Source of the DNA: Ruminococcaceae bacterium UBA5450
Lineage (GTDB): Bacteria; Bacillota; Clostridia; Oscillospirales; Acutalibacteraceae
DNA: 5,503 nt
Assembly: GCA_002424295.1 (NCBI GenBank)
Contig: DIQY01000095.1
Span: forward strand, 1 to 5,503
Reading direction: 5' to 3'
Shown here: positions 1 through 4,898 of the stretch, one piece after another
Position numbering within the stretch: the stretch's first letter is position 1
Layout: each line of letters opens with the position of its first letter
Program-made: the position numbers and the translations under genes
The notes under the pieces: generated by a model
Told to the model about the DNA's origin: nothing
The model's input: the letters and a program-made list of their open reading frames with translations, nothing else
The model's database searches: none

Positions 1-692
1 CGATCAAAATAGCCACCATCATGTAAAGATAGAAATTGATCTCCGGCGACAATAATATGATCCGCCAAAGTTACTTCCACTGTACGGAGCGCATCACGTA
101 CCGCCTCCGTTACCTGCAGATCTTCTTTCGAGGGCAAAATTGCTCCGCTGGGATGATTATGTGCAAGGATTGCAAATACCGCATCATACTGCACAGCCAT
201 TTTTACAAGAGGTTTCATATAAATCGCCGATGCAGTTACGCTGCCCTTTGTCAAAATTCCACACCAGCGCATTCGTTGATTGCTGTCTAGCAGCATCATC
301 TGTACGCATTCTTCCTTCATGCCCTGAAAACGATTTAGAAAAAGGCGTCCGGCTTCCGCATAATTATAGATTCTCGGCGCCTTGGAAGTACTAATCTGAT
401 AACAACGATAAAAATCGGGAAGTTGTTTAAAGAAAGTAATCGCTACTTCTCCAATTCCTTTCACTTTGCGCAGTTCCTGCTCCGGAGCGTCCAGCACGCC
501 GGCAAGAGAACCAAAGCGCTCCAAAAGGCGGTGAGAAAGCACATTGGTATCGCTGCAGCGCTCACAATAAAAGAGCATCATTTCCAGCACTTCATGCTCT
601 GCAAAGCCTTCGATGCCTTCCTTGCGATACCGCTCCCGCATTCGTTCCCGATGACCTACATGAGGGTTTTTAGGAGGTGTTTTCCCGGTCAT
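1..692 (-). CDS. radC: RadC family JAMM/MPN-domain protein, 3' end cut by window edge
   Basis: About 230 codons are visible on the minus strand, and the frame is open to the left edge. Since RadC proteins are usually about 220-230 residues, only a handful of C-terminal residues should be missing. The N-terminus (residues 11-61) has the family's HRERMRERY...EHEVLEMMLFY...DTN...LLERFGSL pattern. A helix-hairpin-helix-like stretch follows at about 69-82 (KVKGIGE), then the JAMM metal-site motif: Glu127/128, then H178-N-H180-PSG, PS at 187-188 and D191. DHIIV at 211-215 and a late Ser222 are also typical. The start at 692 forms an ATGA overlap with the pyrE stop; its Shine-Dalgarno is weak (GGA within CCGGAAA), so translation is probably coupled to pyrE. 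The metal site looks intact, but the biochemical role of RadC is unsettled: the historical DNA-repair name in E. coli came from a recG allele. Family assignment is secure; function is not. Confidence 0.94.
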   Translation of the reverse strand, partial: MTGKTPPKNPHVGHRERMRERYRKEGIEGFAEHEVLEMMLFYCERCSDTNVLSHRLLERFGSLAGVLDAPEQELRKVKGIGEVAITFFKQLPDFYRCYQISTSKAPRIYNYAEAGRLFLNRFQGMKEECVQMMLLDSNQRMRWCGILTKGSVTASAIYMKPLVKMAVQYDAVFAILAHNHPSGAILPSKEDLQVTEAVRDALRTVEVTLADHIIVAGDQFLSLHDGGYFD

Positions 693-1267
693 TTCATTTT
701 CCGGCTACCCGGTTTAACAGGTTCACCGGCTCCCTTCTTACAAAGCGGACAATTTTCCGGTGCCCAGTTTGGCAGATCCAACTGTAAAGCGCTGGCAACA
801 ACAGGTAACGGAGAAGTCCCTTTACTACGATCCACCACACAGGCAATTCCCAAAACAACTCCACCGTGATCTTCAATGATTTTTGCCGTTTCCAAACTGG
901 ATTTGCCGGTCGTTACAACATCTTCCATGATGAGGCAGCGTTCTCCCTCATGAATTTCAAAGCCGCGGCGCAGCGTCATGATATTATCGACACGCTCGGT
1001 AAAGATGGCACGTTTTTCGATCTGGCGTCCAATTTCATACGCATAGACGATTCCGCCCATGGCAGGCCCAACTACGACATCTACATTCATCTTTTTTAGC
1101 TTTTCTGCTACAGGTGCCAAAACTTCTGCTGCTTTTGCCGGATATTGCTGCAGTTTTGCCATCTGGCAGTATGCGTTAGAATGTCTACCGGAAGACAAGA
1201 GAAAATGTCCCTCAAGAAAGGCGCCGGTCTCTTTTAATATTTCGGTGATCTGTGCCTCTGTAATCAT
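689..1267 (-). CDS. pyrE: Orotate phosphoribosyltransferase
   Basis: The 192-residue protein should convert orotate plus PRPP to orotidine 5'-monophosphate and pyrophosphate, the fifth step of de novo UMP synthesis, in the cytoplasm. The PRPP-binding signature is clear at 111-124 (CLIMEDVVTTGKSS, with the acidic ED pair at 115-116). Orotate-site features are present near the N-terminus (GHFLLSSGRHS at 20-30) and at GPAMGG (67-72). The mobile-loop region is around 84-106. The C-terminus has the NCPLCKKG...KPGSRK tail (172-190) seen in one bacterial PyrE subgroup, which runs somewhat shorter than E. coli PyrE (213 residues). The ATG at 1267 is preceded by AAAGGAG (1279-1285) with an 11-nt gap. 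It is the first gene of a two-gene unit with radC. No other pyr genes are visible and the leader (about 38 nt) is too short for PyrR-type attenuation, so I see no pyrimidine-specific control. Confidence 0.97.
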   Translation of the reverse strand: MITEAQITEILKETGAFLEGHFLLSSGRHSNAYCQMAKLQQYPAKAAEVLAPVAEKLKKMNVDVVVGPAMGGIVYAYEIGRQIEKRAIFTERVDNIMTLRRGFEIHEGERCLIMEDVVTTGKSSLETAKIIEDHGGVVLGIACVVDRSKGTSPLPVVASALQLDLPNWAPENCPLCKKGAGEPVKPGSRKMK

Positions 1268-1311
1268 ACGCTCATACTCTCCTTTATTCGATTTTTTATT
1301 TCTGATTTTTC

Positions 1312-1340
1312 ATTATATCCTACTTTCTCCCTTTTGAAAA
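1312..1340 (-). promoter_or_regulatory. Sigma-A-type promoter for pyrE-radC
   Basis: Read on the minus strand, a perfect TATAAT -10 box (1317-1312) is preceded by a 17-nt spacer and a TTTTCA -35 box (1340-1335, four of six matches to TTGACA). The minus-strand sequence just upstream (about 1341-1377) is very A-rich and could act as an UP element. Transcription would start near 1305 and leave a leader of about 38 nt containing the pyrE ribosome binding site. No hairpin or attenuator is visible in it. Confidence 0.75.
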
Positions 1341-1380
1341 GTTTTTCCCTCATTTTATCCTTTTTCTTATTTTTTTCATG

Positions 1381-1389
1381 TGGTATGAT
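1381..1389 (+). promoter_or_regulatory. Extended -10 promoter for the pseudouridine synthase gene
   Basis: TGGTATGAT gives a TG-N-TATGAT extended -10 element (five of six matches to TATAAT). The expected -35 position (about 1361-1366) is only a T-run with poor similarity to TTGACA, which fits an extended -10 promoter that does not need a good -35. The start site would be near 1396, about 48 nt before the ATG, and it runs divergently from the pyrE promoter. Confidence 0.5.
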
Positions 1390-1400
1390 AAAAGAGTATT

Positions 1401-1422
1401 TCGACAAAAATATTTCTGTCGA
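1401..1422. promoter_or_regulatory. 22-bp near-perfect palindrome in the leader, operator-like
   Basis: The outer arms TCGACA (1401-1406) and TGTCGA (1417-1422) are exact inverted repeats around an AAATATTT core. Ten of the eleven base pairs match; the only mismatch is between 1407 and 1416. It lies directly after the predicted start site of the pseudouridine synthase promoter and before the AGGAGG site at 1432-1437. That is where a repressor operator or a 5'-leader hairpin would sit. I cannot assign a regulator: it does not match the GAAC-N4-GTTC LexA box. Confidence 0.4.
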
Positions 1423-1443
1423 TCGATATTTAGGAGGAAATTT

Positions 1444-2418
1444 ATGAAAAGTGTCACCATTCAGAAAAATGATGCAGAACAGCGGCTGGATAAATTCTTG
1501 ACCAAAACTTATCCGAATCTGCCGCAGTCCATGCTTTATAAAAGTATTCGAAAAAAGGATATTAAACTCAATCGCAAACGATGCGAAATCAGCACCCGCC
1601 TAAAAGAAGGCGATGTTTTGGAAATGTATCTGAAAGATGAATTTTTCCAGCAATCCGAACAGCCTTTTGATTTTCTGAAAGCTCCGGATAAGCTAAAGAT
1701 TCTCTATGAAGATCAAAATCTAATGCTGCTCGATAAAAAGCCAGGTCTGATCGTACACCCGGATGAACATTATCATTTTGATTCTCTGATTGCCCGTGTA
1801 CAGCATCATCTCTATGCTACCGGTGAATATGACCCAAGAGGGGAAAATTCCTTTGCACCGGCTTTAATTAATCGAATCGACCGAAATACCGGCGGCATCG
1901 TAATGGCTGCAAAAAATTCGGAATCACTGCGTATCATGAATCAAAAAGTAAAAGATCGGGAATTAACGAAACTCTATTTATGCCTTGTTTATGGTCACAT
2001 GAAGAAAAAAGAGGATACTCTAGAAGGATACCTGCAAAAAAACGAATCTCAGAACCGCGTTTATATCAGTAATAAACCGCTTTCGGAAGGAAAAATGATT
2101 CGTACCCGCTACCGAGTTCTGGAGGAAGCACCGGAAGTTTCGCTTTTGGAAGTGGAGCTTCTGACCGGCCGCACCCATCAAATTCGTGCTCATCTTGCAA
2201 GCATTGGTCATCCATTGATTGGTGATGGAAAATACGGTACCAATACAATCAACAAACGGTTTGGACTTCCCTATCAGGCTCTTTATTCCTATAAACTCCG
2301 ATTCGATTTTTCAACAGATGCCGGCATTCTGAATTCTTTAAATGGACAGGAATTTACAGCTTCGGAAATTTGGTTCCTTCAAGACTTTGAGCGCTGGAAA
2401 AAAGGAAAGAAACTCTAA
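1444..2418 (+). CDS. RluA-family pseudouridine synthase with S4 domain
   Basis: The 324-residue enzyme should isomerise uridine to pseudouridine in RNA, most likely ribosomal RNA, in the cytoplasm; the exact target cannot be read from sequence. An S4 RNA-binding domain covers about residues 3-64 (AEQRLDKFLTK..., KLNRKR, KEGDVLEMY). The catalytic domain follows: KILYEDQNLMLLDKKPGLIVHP (85-106), the active-site motif NRIDRNTGG (143-151, catalytic Asp146), and the late RluA signature LTGRTHQIRAHLASIGHPLIGDGKYG (240-265). Instead of the usual HRLDRxTSG it has Asn143 and Gly150, with a GEYDPRGENSF insert just before, a combination I associate with an uncharacterised clostridial subgroup. The start at 1444 is chosen because AGGAGG (1432-1437) lies 6 nt upstream; the frame is open to an earlier ATG at 1378, but that lies upstream of the predicted promoter. 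The family is certain; rluC or rluD would be an over-assignment. Confidence 0.94.
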   Translation: MKSVTIQKNDAEQRLDKFLTKTYPNLPQSMLYKSIRKKDIKLNRKRCEISTRLKEGDVLEMYLKDEFFQQSEQPFDFLKAPDKLKILYEDQNLMLLDKKPGLIVHPDEHYHFDSLIARVQHHLYATGEYDPRGENSFAPALINRIDRNTGGIVMAAKNSESLRIMNQKVKDRELTKLYLCLVYGHMKKKEDTLEGYLQKNESQNRVYISNKPLSEGKMIRTRYRVLEEAPEVSLLEVELLTGRTHQIRAHLASIGHPLIGDGKYGTNTINKRFGLPYQALYSYKLRFDFSTDAGILNSLNGQEFTASEIWFLQDFERWKKGKKL

Positions 2419-2424
2419 TAAAAC

Positions 2425-2461
2425 AATAAAAAGGGCTGATTTAAAATCAGCCCTTTTTATT
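2425..2461. terminator. Bidirectional intrinsic terminator between convergent genes
   Basis: Two exact 18-nt arms (2425-2442 and 2444-2461) form an inverted repeat. The core stem is GGGCTGAT/ATCAGCCC (2433-2440 with 2446-2453) around a TTAAA loop. It is followed by TTTTTATT on the plus strand, and by symmetry on the minus strand as well. It begins 7 nt after the pseudouridine synthase stop and ends 12 nt before the stop of the convergent S-component gene, so it should serve both transcripts. Confidence 0.95.
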
Positions 2462-2473
2462 GCTGCAACGTTT

Positions 2474-3214
2474 TTAACGATTAAAAGCCAAATGGCTCCG
2501 TTTTAGTGCCGAACGGATCGCCTCAAAAAGCGGAATCGCTACAACATCGGCAATCGCTGCATTTACAAGCGTTACCGCTACTTTTACGCCCATAATATAC
2601 TTAATTGCATCTTCCGGATTTCCAAGCAGAATTGCTTCCAGCCAACCATGCCCCAAATACAACAGGCACTGCGCAAGAGATCCAACGATTGCTGCCGGAA
2701 TGATTCGTTTTAAAGTTGGTTTCTGATCTCCGTGAACACCCCAGGTAATCAGTCCTGTAATAAATGCCATCAAAAATTTCAATGCAAAAGTAACTAGACT
2801 GGAATCTGCCCAACCGGTGAGCAAATCATAAAAGAACCCCCCGATTCCTGCCGCAAATCCTCCATAAACCGGTCCAAGGATAAGACCTGCCAAAACACAA
2901 AAGACATTTCCGAAACCTACCTGTGCTTTCGTACCCATCAAAGGGAATTTAATGCTGAGGAAAAATCCAGCCAAAACAACCGCCGCAAGTAATCCCGTAA
3001 ATGCAAGATTGCTGGTCATATCTTTTCCTGTAATATTATATTGAAGATTTCTCAAGGAGACAGAAGCAATCAGCAGAAATACTGCGATCAGCACCAAAGG
3101 CAGTGCCAGCCAAAGTTGCATCATACTCCCCGCAACAGCTGCTCCAATCGCAAATAGAGCCGCCATTACATAACCAATTAAAGTTTTCTTCTGTGTTTGT
3201 GCATGTTGTTCCAT
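2474..3214 (-). CDS. ECF transporter S component, substrate not assigned (possibly a vitamin B6 vitamer)
   Basis: The 246-residue polytopic membrane protein resembles substrate-binding S components of energy-coupling factor (ECF) vitamin transporters, closest in style to the Pfam ECF-type riboflavin/S-component families. The diagnostic stretch is FPLMGTKAQVGFGNVFCVLAG followed by GPVYGGFAAGIGGFFYDLL (about residues 90-132), then KFLMAFITGLI (146-156). About six hydrophobic segments (70-236) form the S-component core. Two extra ones (about 11-31 and 33-52) precede it, making the protein longer than the usual 170-200 residues. The start at 3214 is preferred: GGGAG (3225-3221) lies 6 nt upstream, whereas the in-frame ATG at 3229 has AGGA only 1 nt away. 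No EcfA or EcfT gene is adjacent, so it should share an energy module encoded elsewhere (group II). It is divergent from a PLP-binding MocR regulator, which suggests a B6-related substrate by inference only. Confidence 0.86.
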   Translation of the reverse strand: MEQHAQTQKKTLIGYVMAALFAIGAAVAGSMMQLWLALPLVLIAVFLLIASVSLRNLQYNITGKDMTSNLAFTGLLAAVVLAGFFLSIKFPLMGTKAQVGFGNVFCVLAGLILGPVYGGFAAGIGGFFYDLLTGWADSSLVTFALKFLMAFITGLITWGVHGDQKPTLKRIIPAAIVGSLAQCLLYLGHGWLEAILLGNPEDAIKYIMGVKVAVTLVNAAIADVVAIPLFEAIRSALKRSHLAFNR

Positions 3215-3262
3215 GTTGTTCTCCCTCATTTCCTGTTTTGGTTCTTTACTTTCCCCTACTGG

Positions 3263-3287
3263 AATGGTACTATTATATTCGGTAACT
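3263..3287. promoter_or_regulatory. Candidate operator for the MocR-type regulator
   Basis: The spacer between the divergent genes contains GGTACT (3266-3271) and GGTAACT (3281-3287), direct repeats whose starts are 15 bp apart. The first also lies in a near-palindrome, AATGGTACTATT (3263-3274), centred on GTAC. The pair brackets the minus-strand TATAAT of the S-component promoter. MocR regulators commonly bind direct repeats in the spacer between themselves and their target, so this is the natural place for the site. The exact motif is inferred from this one sequence. Confidence 0.4.
3272..3277 (-). promoter_or_regulatory. -10 box for the S-component gene
   Basis: A perfect TATAAT on the minus strand, with transcription expected to start near 3265, about 50 nt before the chosen ATG. 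At 15-18 nt upstream no good -35 is visible; the 17-nt position (3300-3295) reads TTTCTA, three of six matches. A consensus -10 with a poor -35 is compatible with an activator-dependent or otherwise regulated promoter. It sits inside the GGTACT/GGTAACT repeat pair. Confidence 0.55.
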
Positions 3288-3302
3288 GTGCTTTTAGAAA
3301 GC

Positions 3303-3308
3303 TACAAT
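3303..3308 (+). promoter_or_regulatory. Possible -10 box for the MocR-type regulator gene
   Basis: TACAAT (five of six matches) lies about 38 nt upstream of the chosen start codon and would give a leader of roughly 30 nt. No -35 is recognisable 16-18 nt upstream; that position is occupied by the GGTAACT repeat, as expected if the regulator controls its own promoter. An alternative is TTTACT (3245-3250), 17 nt, TACTAT (3268-3273). Both are weak and I cannot choose between them. Confidence 0.3.
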
Positions 3309-3346
3309 TATTAAAAATTAAACGTGCACAGTTTGCAGGTGAAAAA

Positions 3347-4717
3347 ATGTTTTACGACAATATGAAATTAAAGCGCAACGGAAAAGTTCCGCTGTATCAA
3401 CAATTATATGATCAAATTAAGCAGGCAACGGCGAACGGAGCACTTCGTCCGGGACAAAAGCTTCCCTCTATCCGCGTCTTGTGTGAGGATCTTTCTTTGA
3501 GCCGTACTACCGTCGAAGCTGCTTATCAGCAGCTCTGTGTAGAAGGTTATCTCAAAGCAAAACCGCAAAGCGGCTATTATGTATTGGCGGCAGGCGGACA
3601 AAAACCTGTAAAGCCGCCTATCCTTTCTGATACTCCCTCTGCCCCTTTTTATCGTTACAATTTTGGTGCAGAATCCGTGGACAGTGACTGTGCCGATCTT
3701 AAAGCTTGGCGCAGACATATTCGGGATCACCTGAACCGCCAGGAAGTTTTGATTCGTTACGGAGAGCATCAGGGAGAATTACCGCTGCGGGAAGCTCTGC
3801 GTGACTACACCTATGAAGCGCGCGGTGTGATCTGTAATACCGAACAAATTGTAATCGGCGCAGGTACACAGCCTCTTTTATATCTGCTCTGTGGACTTCT
3901 GCAGGGAAAAGTCGGTGCCGTCTCCATGGAATCTCCCGGATTCTTACAAGCCGAGCAGGTCTTCTCAGACTGCGGAATCGGTGTCATCAAACTTTCTGCA
4001 GATAAAAACGGTCCGAAAATTTCTGATCTCTACGAAAGCAGTGTTCGCCTATTATATGTGACCCCCTCCAGCCGTCCGCAATCTGGGGAGCCAATTCCCC
4101 TTTTGCGTCGGCAGGAACTTCTTCAATGGGCAAAAGAAGCCGATGGCTTAATTATCGAAGACGACTACAATGGAGAACTGCGCTACCGTGCCCGTCCGAT
4201 CGGTGCAATGCAGGGAATGGGAAACGGCGGCAAAGTCATCTATCTTGGTTCTTTTTCAAAGCTTCTGCTCCCCAGCGTCCGAATTAGTTACATGGTACTT
4301 CCCTCAGCACTGCTGCCCACCTACCTGGAACGAGTAGGACGTTATAATCAAACTGCTTCCCGCATTGAGCAGCTTGCTCTTTCCGACTATATTAAAAGCG
4401 GCCAAATGCAGCGTCATCTGCGGCGGCTAAGAAATGTTTATGCACAAAAAAGTGAACTTTTACAGCAATCTTTAAAAACACAGTTTGAAGATTTTGTTGA
4501 CATTTCATTGCAGGAAATCCCACTCTATGCGGTGATCCGGCTAAAAAATGCCCCTTCTGTTCCGCGTCTTGTAGAACTTGCGGCAGCCGAAAGTGTACGG
4601 GTCCTTCCCGGGCAGAACGGAACGATTCTTCTGAGTTTTGCAGGGATTCCACAAGAAGAAATTGTTCCTGCCGTAAAAGCATTGGGGCGCGCATGGAACA
4701 AAATTTTGTATAAATAA
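3347..4717 (+). CDS. MocR-type (GntR family) regulator with PLP-dependent aminotransferase-like domain, PdxR-like candidate
   Basis: The 456-residue protein has the MocR architecture. An N-terminal GntR winged helix-turn-helix covers about 10-80 (PLYQQLYDQIK, GQKLPSIRVLCEDLSLSRTTVEAAYQQL, GYLKAKPQSGYYV). A short linker leads to a fold-type I aminotransferase-like domain (about 105-450). Visible PLP-site residues are GAGTQ (171-175), D272 and Y274 in EDDY, Lys305 in GSFSK (internal aldimine) and Arg312. The start at 3347 has AGGTG (3337-3341) with a 5-nt gap; the frame is open further upstream to 3197, but that would run through the spacer and into the divergent gene. Divergences: TPSSRPQSG (239-247) replaces the family's TPSHQ-x-P-T/S-G, and the C-terminal LRLGFA-type segment reads ILLSFA (427-432), so the arginine that binds the amino-acid carboxylate is apparently absent. 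That fits a PLP sensor better than an amino-acid sensor such as GabR. It probably regulates the divergent S-component gene and itself. The ligand is inferred. Confidence 0.92.
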   Translation: MFYDNMKLKRNGKVPLYQQLYDQIKQATANGALRPGQKLPSIRVLCEDLSLSRTTVEAAYQQLCVEGYLKAKPQSGYYVLAAGGQKPVKPPILSDTPSAPFYRYNFGAESVDSDCADLKAWRRHIRDHLNRQEVLIRYGEHQGELPLREALRDYTYEARGVICNTEQIVIGAGTQPLLYLLCGLLQGKVGAVSMESPGFLQAEQVFSDCGIGVIKLSADKNGPKISDLYESSVRLLYVTPSSRPQSGEPIPLLRRQELLQWAKEADGLIIEDDYNGELRYRARPIGAMQGMGNGGKVIYLGSFSKLLLPSVRISYMVLPSALLPTYLERVGRYNQTASRIEQLALSDYIKSGQMQRHLRRLRNVYAQKSELLQQSLKTQFEDFVDISLQEIPLYAVIRLKNAPSVPRLVELAAAESVRVLPGQNGTILLSFAGIPQEEIVPAVKALGRAWNKILYK

Positions 4718-4753
4718 TCAAACGTTTTTCTTTTTAATGGATAGAAACAGTCA

Positions 4754-4769
4754 AAAAGGAGCTCCTTTT
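4754..4769 (+). terminator. Weak palindrome, possible terminator after the MocR gene
   Basis: AAAAGGAGCTCCTTTT is a perfect 16-bp palindrome 36 nt after the stop. As RNA it would form only a six-pair AAAAGG/CCTTTT stem with an AGCT loop, and the following sequence is not a clean U-tract. It may be a poor terminator or coincidence. No better terminator is visible before the aspS promoter at 4793, so some read-through from the regulator gene is possible. Confidence 0.25.
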
Positions 4770-4792
4770 CCTCTTGTTATCCCGAAAAAACC

Positions 4793-4821
4793 TTGATTGA
4801 AGATTTTTTTCATAGTATAAT
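4793..4821 (+). promoter_or_regulatory. Sigma-A-type promoter for aspS
   Basis: TTGATT (4793-4798) and a perfect TATAAT (4816-4821) are separated by 17 nt, close to consensus. Transcription would begin near 4828, giving a leader of about 70 nt. A second, weaker extended -10 (TGCTACAAT, 4853-4861) lies within this leader and could add a downstream start. The leader is too short for a T-box and contains no T-box-like element, so no tRNA-dependent control is apparent. Confidence 0.8.
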
Positions 4822-4898
4822 AAGTATCTATGAAATATTTTGTAAAAGAAAATGCTACAATATGTAGGCAAATAAATCAGCATGAGGAGTAAGAATAG

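Noticed and set aside
423..869. A 148-codon plus-strand open frame across radC and the end of pyrE.
   Set aside because: It lies antisense to two genes with clear family motifs, has no ribosome binding site and no recognisable domain.
1256..1278. A three-codon reading frame (ATG AGC GTA TGA) between the pyrE ribosome binding site and start codon, minus strand, ending in the pyrE ATGA.
   Set aside because: The Shine-Dalgarno is only 3 nt from its ATG, far too close, and there is nothing to support a regulatory uORF beyond the chance overlap.
3215..3346. A vitamin riboswitch (FMN, TPP or similar) controlling the S component.
   Set aside because: The leader from the predicted start to the ATG is about 50 nt and shows no conserved riboswitch core; a protein regulator is encoded next door instead.
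4822..4898. A T-box or other riboswitch in the aspS leader.
   Set aside because: The leader is only about 70 nt, with no T-box consensus, no specifier-type stem and no terminator hairpin.
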